DNA of 64,000 bases from Euschistus heros (lineage: Eukaryota > Arthropoda > Insecta > Hemiptera > Pentatomidae), in assembly GCA_003667255.2 (NCBI GenBank), contig RCWM02000275.1, positions 215,001 through 279,000 on the forward strand, read 5' to 3'. The notes beneath the pieces are model-generated. The model saw only the letters and a program-made list of their open reading frames with translations, was not told where the DNA came from and did no database searches. Made by a program: the position numbers and the translations under genes. Positions 1 to 9,639 of this stretch are shown here, one piece after another (the first letter of the stretch is position 1; every line of letters starts with the position of its first letter).

Positions 1-60
1 TTAAATTTTTATTCTTATTTTTTGTGTTTAAAATATGTATAAAACTATTACTTCATCTAA

Positions 61-215
61 AAATTTTAACCGGTTTGAATCCCACATGGGCGATTTTAAA
101 TTTATTTTGTGGCTGACCCATGAATCTAGACCTCTCCGCCCGTTCAAGAATAGGTTGGTAACCTGTAGGATAACCCGTCCTTCATGTCCTAGTTGGAGTA
201 CAAAAAAATGTTAAG
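61..215 (+). repeat. Dispersed repeat copy S1, possibly SINE-derived
   Basis: A GC-richer stretch in AT-rich DNA. It resembles a second stretch at 31425-31530: both carry a TGGGCG start, a GTGGC-GA-CCA block and an AGAATAGGTTGG block in the same order. The start GGTTTGAATCCC resembles a tRNA B box, which would fit a tRNA-derived SINE, but I see no convincing A box. Which strand is sense is unknown. Confidence 0.35.
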
Positions 216-646
216 CCAGAATAAATTTAAAAAAATTGAGATCGCCTTATTTCGAATGTTTAGAAGATATTGTGCTAGCCTTAGTTTACATAGTATTGAA
301 GGTTACATCAGAGACAAAAAATATTTATAACTCTAACATTAACTTTACAAATGTATAGTAGTCAGAAATATTCTCAAGAAAAAATTGAATAATATCAGTA
401 AACAAAAATAATAAATAAATAAAAAATGAAAGACTAAAAAAAAATGAAGGATTTTTGGAGAAGAGAAAAAATAGTTTACTAATACTAATAATTGAATAAA
501 TCGTAAAATCTACGACAGTTTCAGAGTAAAAATTTTACTGTAGAATAATATAATGGGAAAAATAGAAAACATATATAATAGATTAATGAAAAAAACTAAC
601 GGATATATTAAGGATTACAAAATAATGAAGGATTTTTAGAAACTAA
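216..646. other. Unassigned AT-rich sequence
   Basis: Low-complexity A/T-rich DNA with short A runs. No open frame of note and no repeat that I can match elsewhere in the window. Confidence 0.4.
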
Positions 647-795
647 AAAGGGGAAGTTTTGACTTGTAACCCACAGATTTGAATGCCGATTTTTGTGTAG
701 GTAGTATGGACCTATAATAGTGCAAAACTAGAGTTATAGCCACCAATGAGCATTGGGAGCCGAAAAAAAAAATATGAAAATCACGTTTTTTTTTT

Positions 796-810
796 GGGGG
801 GGGGGGGGGG
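796..810 (+). repeat. Poly-G run
   Basis: Fifteen consecutive G following a T run, inside the left arm of the P1 element. Such runs are rare in this AT-rich window and could form a quadruplex, or could be a sequencing or assembly artefact. Confidence 0.7.
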
Positions 811-852
811 TTTCTTAGCTCTCAGTCAAGATAGAGAAATGATTCTTTCATG

Positions 853-1705
853 TTTTTTTTTTTTTTTTTTTTTTTTTTTTCTCTTTCAGATTTTAATTCA
901 CACCTGTTATTAGGGTAACAATCAGTGAATGTGATGAAATTGTAATATTACAGGCCTTGTATGCGTGTGGGAGACTTCCACTCACAATCAGTAGTACCTC
1001 CTCCTGGCATGGGTTAAAGAGATTTGTTTGAGCAAATCTCTCATCCAGCTTCTTTTAAGCCTTCTGAGAGTATTTCCAGGTATTTAAGTCGTGGCCACGT
1101 CATTAATGAGTATGTTGTTATGTCCATGAAGTCTGTCATGAAATCGTCTATAAAGACCATTTATATGTTCCTTTACTGAGTAATTTTGATTGGGATATTT
1201 GTATTTTTTAAGGTGTATATTTTTTGCAGTCCCGTATATTTGTGAGTCGTATGTCCATATGGGTTTAAGTAAGTAAGTGTATGTATTCAGTCGTTGTCGG
1301 AGTTTTAATGTCGACCGTTTATGAAGCATTGGATACAGAAGTTTTAATCTCTTGGTTAGACTGAGACGTTTTTGTTTTACGTGTGGACCCCAGGTCATTC
1401 TTATATCAAATGTAAGTCCTAAGTAATGAATTTCGTTTATTTGTCGTATGGGTTGATTGTCGATGAAGACAGGTGGACAAGAGTCTTGTCTGAGTGTAAA
1501 GATTATGTGCTGTGTAGTTTAGTTTTATTTTCCATTATTTGAAGCAGTCTTGTAGTATTGTTAAGTGGTGTTGAAGAGTTAATGATGCAATTGTGGGGTC
1601 TTTATGTCTAGTTAATATTGCTTTGTCATCAGCGTATGTTGTTGTCAATTTTTGAGGGCTAAATGGCATATCATGAGTGTAAAGAATATATAACAATAGA
1701 GCTAG
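853..1705 (-). mobile_element. Jockey-type LINE, family J1, copy A (5'-truncated)
   Basis: Minus-strand non-LTR retrotransposon inserted in the P1 element. Its poly(A) tail reads as the T run at 853-880, and TTTCATG flanks it on both sides (846-852 and 1706-1712), a good target-site duplication. The 3' untranslated tail contains CATTCACTGATTGTT and AGGTGTGAATT, shared with copies B (5480-6278) and C (38560-38773). The 5' end is truncated inside the reverse transcriptase, as is usual for LINE copies. Confidence 0.87.
1084..1705 (-). pseudogene. Reverse transcriptase C-terminal part of J1 LINE copy A
   Basis: The minus strand encodes the back half of a LINE reverse transcriptase, the enzyme that copies LINE RNA at a nicked target. 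From the truncated 5' end it reads LYTHDMPFSPQ, then the catalytic TTYADDKAIL box near 1617-1645. After an in-frame stop and frameshift around 1500 it resumes as IHYLGLTFD and MTWGPHVKQKR at about 1400. The thumb region KRLKLLYPMLHKRSTL and PIWTYDSQIYGTA follows, ending at 1084. This YLGL-TW-H and RSTL-K-PIW series is typical of Jockey-clade ORF2. The copy is dead: truncated, frameshifted and without endonuclease. The same protein family occurs at 5480-5830. Confidence 0.88.
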
Positions 1706-2111
1706 TTTCATGTTAAATTGTTAAAACGAATTTTTCCTTATCGATACATCTCAAGTTATGATTGATCTTGGAATTTTTTATTCTCATCAGTTTTTGTCTA
1801 CTAAAATCTGGAGTAAATCCCATGTTTTAAGCATGGATAAAAAGCTAATATACGCTGATTCTTGAGATGTTATTACTATTGTAATCGGTTGACCACAGCA
1901 GTTGTTCCGGCTGTTCAGTTGTTGATGAAAACTCAAATTCAAAATTGTAACGTCCTCGAAAGGATTAGGATTTTCACATTTTATTTTATTTTTTTCGGCT
2001 CCTAAAGCTCATTGGCGGATGTAACTCTAGTTTTGCATTATTAAAGGTCCTTACTAACCACACAAAAATAGGCATTCGAATCTGTGAGATACAAATCAAA
2101 ACGTACCCTTG

Positions 2112-3111
2112 TAAGGTACAATGGGGGTGTAAAGAAACAACATTGTTATATAAGTGGTCTGTGACGGCTGTTCCACGAAATAAAAATAAATAACTAAATA
2201 AGAAACCAAGTGAGAATGTTACTCGAAATACTGATGTTGAGAAGGATGAAAAATTGTGATTAGGCTGATTTTGGTTATGAAACTAAATATTTTTTTATAT
2301 CTTATTTTTTAATGTTTAATTATTATAGTGGAAGAGTAATGGAAGTATTATATTATTATTCTTTATAGTTAATAAAATATTTAATAAAACTAATTAAGAT
2401 CACATAATCCACTCCTAATAGTAACTATGCTGTCTGCATTAAGACAAACCCGTAACAGACAGCTAACCAATATCGGTCCGAGAACTAATATTGATACACG
2501 TTGATTAATGATCAAGGGATGTGGATATTAGTGATATGGGAATATGGGTTACACATCCGTGAAAGGGATATAAGGTTGTGTTGATAACAATCACATAATT
2601 AACGTAAATTGCGCCATTGCGAAGTATAATGAAATATAATGATAGCTACATTAAGCGAAATTCGAAATCCATCCCTGATAATTAACAACAAATTACCTGA
2701 AAAATTACACAGTCTAATGAAAGAGCCATATTTATTAAAGATAGAACGCAGACTATATTAAATATTAACGCAGTATTTTGTTATTTTTTTATTGTTTGAA
2801 CAGGGAAACAAAAATGAGTAATTCACTTGAAGAGGAATAGATAAATATAAATATATGTGATGATTAGACATGACAAACTATACACCACAGTGATTTAACC
2901 ATATAAGTTTAACTCATATGACGGTCGAAAAACATTTAAGCATTTGCCATAGTGATATCCCAAAGCTCTGTGCTTTGTCACCTTATTGCAATGTATTAAA
3001 TATAATTCTATAGCACATAAAATTAAATTTTTTTTTATGTTTAATACAATATGATTGTATTTTCTTTAGTTAGTTAAACCATTCACACATCTATTTTTAA
3101 AAAGAATATGT
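2112..3111. other. Unassigned AT-rich sequence
   Basis: No coding frame or recognisable repeat. A somewhat GC-richer patch at about 2400-2640 has no identifiable feature. Confidence 0.35.
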
Positions 3112-3468
3112 TGTTAATGAAGAAAATGGTTTAGGGTGCAGTTAGAAGTCATAAAATGCACGTCCTAGTTCAAAAGACTTTAGATGGAGTGCAGACACTT
3201 ACCTTGCAGGTCTTCTTCAGGAATAAACATAATAAAAAACTAGAAAAAAATAAGACTATAATAAACAAATAAACTAAATTAAATTATACATGAATACCAA
3301 AAGTTGTAATCACATAATTACGTAAGAAGTAGTATAAATTATTATGTAATTACAACTTTTGATGTTCATTTGTACTATAATTTAGTTTATTTGTTCATTT
3401 TTGTTTTCATTTGTTCACACACGATTATTTGTTATATTCAGCTTGGAAGAAGTCCTGCAAGGCAATAG
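3112..3468. repeat. Foldback repeat, copy X
   Basis: Inner arms at 3264-3320 and 3338-3396 are inverted copies sharing CAAAAGTTGTAAT and its complement. Outer blocks, CCTTGCAGGTCTTCTTC on the left and the inverse of GAAGAAGTCCTGCAAGG on the right, extend the fold. The left flank (TGAAGAAAATGG, then GGGTGCAG) matches the left arm of the foldback at 4669-4944, so the two belong to one family. No coding sequence. Confidence 0.6.
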
Positions 3469-4668
3469 AATAACTGAATATTAAAGATGGGCTTTACATT
3501 GGCCGACTAGTCGGCTGGTGAAAAGGTAGACTAGTTGGCCAAGCCGATCATTGATTCCGATGGGATTCGTGTGATATCGGCAATGTTCAAGGTGCTCCGT
3601 TTTGTATCTTCATAATCCTCTATACATGAAGCTATCGGTTTTCGTTTACATTATATTTTTTATACTGCTATAATAAAAGTTTCTGGAAAAAATTAAAATA
3701 AAAAGAATACAGTTAAAAAAAAAAAATACGCCGCATCCTACTTTATTTTCCCTTGTGTTTAGTAGTCATATAAAAAAGAAATAAGATATTGCGCTGGATT
3801 TTTAATTGCCACTTTACAAGTGGGACAAATATCATCTATTATCCTATAAAGGGTCAAAGTATTAATTAAATATAAACTCATAAAACCTTCATAGAGGTGT
3901 ATTAATGTGTGAATGTATTGATTAATAGAGTATCAGATATTTTTTTACCGATACCATTTATTAAATTAAACGTTATTATCAACTGTTAAGATCATTGGAA
4001 TAGTATTTTAACCTTAAAGTTACCATGGCAATAACAAGTCGCCTCATCAGGCAAAGTACTTTGTGCGTCAGATGACGGACTTACGAGCCATGAAACTGAG
4101 TATTGTGGGCGCCTCAATGATTATTATTAATTATTTCCCTCCTAACTTGTTTATATAATGAAGATGTTGATGACAAGGAAGATTATCATAAAGACAGAGC
4201 CAAGAGATCCAATTAGGGAGGGGGGGGGGCTTGGAGGAAGGGCGCTAACTGCCCTTATCAGGCCCTAGGGGCAGATATATTCCATAATGGTTCTCCTAAT
4301 GTGCCCTATTGTTTTTATCCGTCGCCATCTGCTTCCAATGGTCATCGTTAGGCGCTTTTTATCCTCGTCTCCTCTCTCTGATATTTGTGACAACCGCATC
4401 GTCTATTACAACTGTAAACTCGTTAGCATAGATGCATAAATTAATTATAAAATATTTTTTAAATTTATTTTACAGCTGAGTAACATTAAATAGCCATGTC
4501 AAGAAAATTACGGATATAGGTTTAACGTTATCACATTCATTTCCTTGATAAAACATAATAAAAATAAAGATTATTTGAATAATTTTGTAGTTTTAAAAAA
4601 TACCAATATAAAATCATGTACCTATCATATAAATTTTTATTTTAAAAAATATAATTATAAAATTTTTA
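3469..4668. other. Unassigned sequence with small palindromes and a G run
   Basis: Contains a short palindrome (GGCCGACTAGTCGGCT near 3500), a run of G near 4220-4229, and a GC-richer patch at 4200-4400 with no open frame that I recognise. The rest is A/T-rich. Confidence 0.35.
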
Positions 4669-4944
4669 TGTAAGTGAAGAAATGGTCAGGGGTGCAGGCA
4701 AGTAAATAAACACGCCCATGTCTTTAAATAAAAAAAAAAAATTTATATTTGGCGTGCCGACGTTTCGACCTGCCTTGCAGTAATTCTTCCATTGTTAGTC
4801 AAGTCTTCAACCAGACCACAATCACCCTGATGTAGACCTACAAGGCAGGTCAAAACGTCGGCACACCAAATATAAAGTATTTTATTTAAAAACTTGGACG
4901 TGTTTATTTACTTGACTGCACCCCTGACCATTTCTTCACTTACA
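4669..4944. repeat. Foldback repeat, copy Y, with 110-bp arms
   Basis: Left arm 4669-4780 and right arm 4839-4944 are near-perfect inverted copies. They begin ATGTAAGTGAAGAAATGG, pass through GGGTGCAG and GTGCCGACGTTT, and end at CTTGCAG, with a loop of about 55 bp. The arms carry the motif AGGTCGAAACGTCGGC on the minus strand (left), and on the plus strand on the right with one changed base. This resembles half of a hammerhead ribozyme. Copy X shares the outer and GACCTGCAAGG blocks. Confidence 0.82.
4827..4859 (+). ncRNA. Degenerate hammerhead-ribozyme-like core
   Basis: The plus strand reads CUGAUGU, then a five-pair stem GACCU/AGGUC closing a seven-base loop, then AAAAC and GUC. The hammerhead core is CUGAUGA - stem II - GAAA, so two core bases differ (A to U, G to A). 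The left arm of the same foldback keeps the intact AGGUC-GAAAC-GUC part on the other strand but lacks CUGAUGA. Penelope-like elements and some SINE-like repeats are known to carry hammerheads. Here the motif is probably a dead relic. Confidence 0.35.
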
Positions 4945-5479
4945 TTACATCCTACAGTCAACTATAGAATCATCATAAAATTTTTAAAAATGTATCAATT
5001 CTATATAAATAACTCTAAAAACAGGTTTAATTGATTAGTTAAACACTATTTCGAATAACAACTGAATAACCAGATAGTTTTCCAGATATGGAAAACCTTT
5101 CATAATAAACTCCGAAAATATTTAAATCCTCTAGTACCTTAACATCTTATTCTCTTCCTGAAAAGTTTGATAAGAAGATATCATCAGGAATTTCTGATAC
5201 AGAACTTTTATGGATAGTTCCTTTACAAGCAATTGGCATCATCATTTTGAGAATTATCATCACATTTATTAATTGTTTCACATTGCCTCATTTTTCCAGT
5301 CACAAAATAAAAATAAAATTGATAAATGCAGTTCCAAGGGAATAATAATATAATTTTAAAATTTGAGTAAGTGGGTTAGAAATGACTCGGATTCCCAAAG
5401 TAATTATCTAAATGAAAATTGACTTACTACGCCACTATGAATATTAGTCATTTAAGTAGAGAATTATTTTTAACAAATG
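4945..5479. other. Unassigned AT-rich sequence
   Basis: No open frame or repeat recognised between the foldback repeat and the truncated LINE. Confidence 0.35.
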
Positions 5480-5827
5480 TACACAGCAATTTTAACAAAA
5501 GATAAAAATCCAACTCATGCTTCACAAACTCTACAGCATTACATGTCAAAATTACATGACTGGCTTTATACCTGGGAAGTTCATTTAAATCACGACAAAT
5601 CGCAACACATTACGTTTACAATACGACGTAAAACAAGCCAACCAGTTTTTCTTCACAACACACCGATTCCTCAAACAGACACTGTACACTACATTGGTCT
5701 AATGTCTGACCGAATAATGACATGGAGTCCACATATAAAGAAAAATAGTAAAACGCTCAACCAAAGACTAAGACATTTATATTCACTCCTCTCTAAACGT
5801 TCAACTCTAAAACAAACAAAAAATTAA
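5480..5827 (+). pseudogene. Reverse transcriptase C-terminal part of J1 LINE copy B
   Basis: The frame opens just after the lost YADD catalytic box with AILTKDKNPTHASQTLQHY. It continues through the palm/thumb (WLYTWEVHLNHDKSQ, then VHYIGLMSD and MTWSPHIKKN) to RHLYSLLSKRSTLKQ, where a frameshift near 5825 ends it. Further reading in other frames gives relics of the K-PIW-YG segment and of the final RRLK motif. Order and spacing match copy A, whose frame shows the missing catalytic box. The ATG at 5477 is incidental; this was the middle of a long ORF2. Not functional: truncated, with no endonuclease domain. Confidence 0.85.
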
Positions 5828-6278
5828 CACTTATGCTTACTGAAACCTATTTGTACATACGCTTCTCAGATATACGGGGAAGCTTAAAAGACATATTAAC
5901 AAACTCCAAATCTTCCAGGCAATAACATTCAAACAATCACAAAAGCACCATGGTACGTAAGCCACATTTACATACTTGCCCACGCATACCAACAGTTATG
6001 CACGTATTATATGCAACCAAGAACAAGTACGAACCGACTACAAACGATTCCACGAAAAATTACATGGACATCTTTAAACGCTAACAAACGTCATGGCTAC
6101 AACACATATTCCCGACAACACACAGAGAAGACTAAAATAAAATAAAGACTGGAGGTGCCGCTGGGTTCTGCTCCTCCTCATGTCATTTACATTCTTACAA
6201 CCCATTCACTGGTTGTCAAGTTTTAATTGACAGTTGTGAATATATATATAGCCAAAAAAAAAAAAAAAAAAAAAAAAA
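5480..6278 (+). mobile_element. Jockey-type LINE, family J1, copy B (5'-truncated)
   Basis: Plus-strand 3' part of the same LINE family as copy A. It begins inside the YADD box, runs through the reverse transcriptase C-terminus, and ends with a 3' tail bearing CATTCACTGGTTGTC and a 25-base poly(A) at 6254-6278. I could not fix a clear target duplication. Confidence 0.86.
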
Positions 6279-6904
6279 GTACCGATTTGTTTTCATATTC
6301 ATAGGTTAAAATTAGAGTAGCTATTTCACTACAGAGATGCTAGCAATAAATTTAAAGTATATCATGGAAATGATTTAAAGGGTTGACGTTAAAAATTTGT
6401 GCAGCCTGTTGACATAAACGACAGGACAAAGCGTTGACTTACACAGAACTAGGCAAGAAGGTTCCTAAGTTCTTCTGTTAAGTGAGAAAACTTGGACCAT
6501 TAATTGCGAGCCTAAAAGAGCAGTTAGTATAACTCATATTATTAGTGGGAACAGTTCATTTGTGACGTGCCCACCGGGACGCTACTTTATATATAAATCA
6601 TCAAGTTAGGCCTTCAACAACTGTCCCTAATGGCTCCAAAATTGTTTGGCGTGATTCTAGGCCGAGTTTGCTCTGAGTCTCTGACAATAATTCTATGTTA
6701 TAAACACAAGGAGGTAAGAAAGTTTCTTAGTGTTAAAAAAAAAAACAAACTTAACATATGCAACATATGCAAACTTAACATATATAATTGATGGGTGAAT
6801 CTAAAACTATGGGCAATTTTCGTGTCCTCATAAGATCTGTTCCAAAAAAAATAATAAAATCGAATGTTTACTAGCATGTACGCTTTGTAATGCATTCTTT
6901 TTTT
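6279..6904. other. Unassigned sequence
   Basis: No supported gene. Minus-strand frames near 6700-6890 are short and rich in Phe/Leu from T-rich DNA and are not convincing. Confidence 0.35.
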
Positions 6905-7300
6905 TTAAGTCCCACATGCATTTAACTGTAGAATTTTCGATATATTTGTGACAAGTTAGGAGCATTAAAGATTTTTTGGAGGATTTTGGATTGGAAGGAC
7001 TGGATACGAGATGAATTAGATGGTTTGCTAGAGCCCCAAAGCTCAACTCCATATATCTAAATAGGTCTGATAACTGTCATGTAAATGAGCATTTTGTAAT
7101 TAATCAGTAGGTTTGAACGTCTGTCTAGTAAACGTCGAAAAACTCGAAAACGATTTCCTTTCGTGTTAGTCTTGTATGTGGATTCTAAGTTAGCTGTTGT
7201 CTAGCTGGAGTCCTAGATAGCGGATCTGTTCAACAGAGATTAATGGAATGTTATTAAAGGATATTTTAGGGTAGGAAGTTTTATTTAACTTAAGTGCTTA
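6905..7300 (-). mobile_element. Jockey-type LINE, family J2, copy a (fragment)
   Basis: Minus strand. Matches the other J2 copies over the segment encoding RYLGL, a TRQTFK-like DKRS region, PI-WIYGVELWGSS-PSNSSRI and the downstream LTCHKYI block, equivalent to VPYFVTNKLIH in copy d. Many stops and frameshifts. The 3' end, including the poly(A), is missing. Confidence 0.75.
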
Positions 7301-7703
7301 TTGGTAATTACCATGGTCCTGAAATTCAATATTCACACTAATAGGCTGTCTTTTAAAACCTTGCTACTAATAATCAAACAACTAATTATTATTTTCGTAA
7401 AGTAGCATGGTTCAGACTACGTTTTACTGACAAAAGAGTAGTCATTTTTATTTTATTTTTTTATTGAAATAGATGTACAATCTGCCTCAGTGAAGGGCAA
7501 TAGGTAACAAATATAATTATGTATTCATTCATACCATATAAAAGGTAGAAGTAAAACAAATAATCATCATAAAAGCCAAACTAATAATTACTTTTAGGAT
7601 CATCACAAAAATAAAAAATAAAAATAATAATAAAAATTAATTGACAAAAACGAAAACAAAAAATTAAGATACATTAATATTATATGTACAATAAAGATAC
7701 ACT
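7301..7703. other. Unassigned AT-rich sequence
   Basis: Nothing recognised. It lies downstream (on the minus strand) of the unassigned frame ending at 7704. Confidence 0.35.
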
Positions 7704-8006
7704 TATCTAGGGGAAACCCGAATCGAGCATATTCCCCCACTTATTGAGAGTCAAGGCCAGAGATCCCAGCTCTTCTCTCTCAGTTCCATCACTAGTAATA
7801 TCCAGTTGAGTACAAAATATGTTGTCTTTAATTATGTTGTAATTAACTTGCATATAAGTTAAAAGCGGTACATCATTAACAATATGTAAGAGAGAAGATT
7901 CCAAACAGTGTTTCACAATTGTGTTTTCAAGGTAATCTAGAACACATAAAAACACTGGACATGGACCAAAAAGATTGCTTAATTTGATCTGACTCACTTT
8001 CGGCTC
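7704..8006 (-). CDS. Unassigned open frame, possible terminal coding exon
   Basis: A minus-strand frame of about 100 codons, from an upstream stop at 8007-8009 to a TAG at 7704-7706, with no ATG start. Its composition looks protein-like rather than simple A/T-rich noise: FGPCPVFLCVLDYLENTIVK, then HCLESSLLHIV, then LDITSDGTEREELGSLALTL. I do not recognise the family. AG dinucleotides just upstream (near 8005-8008) could serve as a splice acceptor, but the pyrimidine tract is weak. I found no AATAAA just downstream on the minus strand. It could be a last exon of a host gene, a captured exon or chance. It lies next to the Gypsy 5' LTR region. Confidence 0.3.
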
Positions 8007-8252
8007 TTACAAGCATTATCAATAAAAATCATAACGTAAAAAATGGCATAATTCTATTTCTATACTCATGTGGTGATATCTTTTCCTTTAGTTTCTTGTT
8101 ACTACCTCTTGTAATTCTTATTACCACATGATTATATTTATTAATAAAATATATAGTGTGCCTCGTTGCTTAACCTGGTCATACTAATTGAATACGTTCG
8201 TGTATAATTCAATCTTGTTGACTTTATTTAATCTTATCTAAGATAACTATAC

Positions 8253-8268
8253 TGGTGACCCCGAGAAG
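8253..8268 (+). other. Putative primer binding site of the Gypsy element
   Basis: TGGTGACCCCGAG follows the presumed LTR end and precedes gag. TGG complements the CCA tail of a tRNA, and the TGGTGACC form is common in Gypsy elements of animals. The priming tRNA is not identified. Confidence 0.6.
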
Positions 8269-8322
8269 AACAGTTAAAGCCTTCTGTTGGTAAGAACATT
8301 TTTTTTTTTCTATTATTTTAAT

Positions 8323-9170
8323 ATGAGCACACCGACAGCTGAAGAATTTCTGTCCCTTCAGAGGCAATTGGCGGCACTCGAGTTAAAGCTAAACGCGGCC
8401 CCAGCACCCAATATTAATCACGTCAGCGTAAAAATTACCCCCTTTTTGGGCCCCGGACCCAACTTTATGGTTCAATCAGCTTGAGGCCCAGTTCGAACTC
8501 GCCCATGTGACAGCAGACAAAACTAAATATAACCATCTATTATCAGCACTGGACGGCAACATGCTGACCGTTATTGCCGATGTTATTAAGCGAGACCCCC
8601 CCCCGTCTTATAACGAACTTAAAAAAGCTATAGTCTCCCGTTGCAGCGATTCTGAAGAACAACGCTTGCGAAAACTATTATCCGGCTCGAGTTAGGAGAT
8701 TTAAAACCTTCTATACTACTAAGGAATATGAAATCCTTAGCCTCTCCCAATACCGGCGAGGATATTATAAAGCAGCTATGGATCCAGAGGCTACCCGTAA
8801 CTACACAATCCATACTACAAGTTATGCATACCGCTACTCTTGATGAATTAGCTACAGCCGCAGATAAAATTTTAGATGTATCTCAACCTCAGCCATCCGT
8901 ATCCAATGTAGAACTACAAAGTCAAAACCACCCTATTTACACAGAAATCGCGGCATTAACACAAGAAATTCGAAACCTCACTAGATACCACCGCTCTCGC
9001 TCCTCTTCTAGATCACGCCGGCGTTCTCCCATCTTACGTCAGAGACCGTTGGAAGACGGCTTTTGTTGGTACCATTCCTCTTTCGGAGACAGGGCACGGA
9101 AATGTGTAGCTCCCTGCAAGTACATTTCAAAAAAACTAAATAGCCAGGGTTCAGCGGCGACCTGTTCCTG
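8323..9170 (+). pseudogene. Gypsy gag (frameshifted)
   Basis: Capsid protein that would package the element RNA. The likely start is ATG 8323 (MSTPTAEEFLSLQRQLAAL), preferred over an ATG at 8287 that would add a Phe-rich leader. The capsid region reads WFNQLEAQFELAHVT and YNHLLSALDGN, then PPPSYNELKKAIVSRCS and LRKLLSG, then GDLKP, NMKSLA and LWIQRLPVTTQSIL. A frameshift at about 8465 and another near 8690 separate these pieces. An Arg/Ser-rich stretch (RSRSSSRSRRRSP) precedes FCWYHSSFGDRARKCVAPC, a Cys/His cluster typical of arthropod Gypsy gag instead of a classical CCHC knuckle. Not translatable as one protein. Confidence 0.85.
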
Positions 9171-9194
9171 CCACGGCCCCAATTGTCGCCTTTT

Positions 9195-9470
9195 CTTAAC
9201 TGATACGACGACAAAACTTCGTTTTCTCATTGATACAGGAGCGGACGTCTCTCTCTTGCCTCCGAGATCTTCGGATCGCTTGAACCCTTTCAACAACACC
9301 TTTATGCAGCTAACGACTCCCGTATCAATGTCTACGGCAAAAAACGAAAGTTGACGCTCACATTCGGCCCCGAAAAGCATTTCACCTACACTTTCCTTTT
9401 AGCCGATGTCCAGCAGCCGATTATCGGGTCGGACTTTTTAATTCATTTAATCTTGTAGTTGACTTGCCCG
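9195..9470 (+). pseudogene. Gypsy protease
   Basis: Aspartic protease that would cut the polyprotein. The active-site motif FLIDTGADVSLLP is encoded at about 9220-9260, directly after the gag Cys/His cluster and in the same frame. A frameshift near 9290-9350 moves the rest into another frame, where the second conserved segment PIIGSDFL appears near 9418-9440. Only the two signature segments are clear, and a working dimeric protease cannot come from this copy. Confidence 0.8.
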
Positions 9471-9639
9471 GCCGACGACTTATAGACGGACTCAACATGA
9501 CATGTGTTCCACCATCCAGCACAGCTCACCACATAACCCAAGTACTCCTATCAGCAAATTCAACCCGACGTCACCTATAAGCTGCCTTCTTCACGAATTT
9601 GGTCAAATATCCGGTCATTTTCCCGCCTCAGCTATCCCG

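Larger units (their letters stand above)
647..2111. mobile_element. CAAGGGG hairpin element, family P1, copy 2 (disrupted)
   Basis: Left end 647-850 and right end 1713-2111 are inverted copies of each other. They match the ends of the intact copy at 14224-15986, including the CAATGAGCATTGGGAGCCGA block about 110 bp inside the end. TAA lies on both sides (644-646 and 2112-2114), consistent with a 3-bp target duplication. The terminal heptamer has decayed (AAAGGGG on the left, CCCTTG on the right). The centre is lost and a Jockey-type LINE sits inside. A 15-base G run lies at 796-810. The element has no coding capacity. Transposition class is unproven; a 3-bp TWA duplication is known for PIF/Harbinger-type elements. 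Confidence 0.8.
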
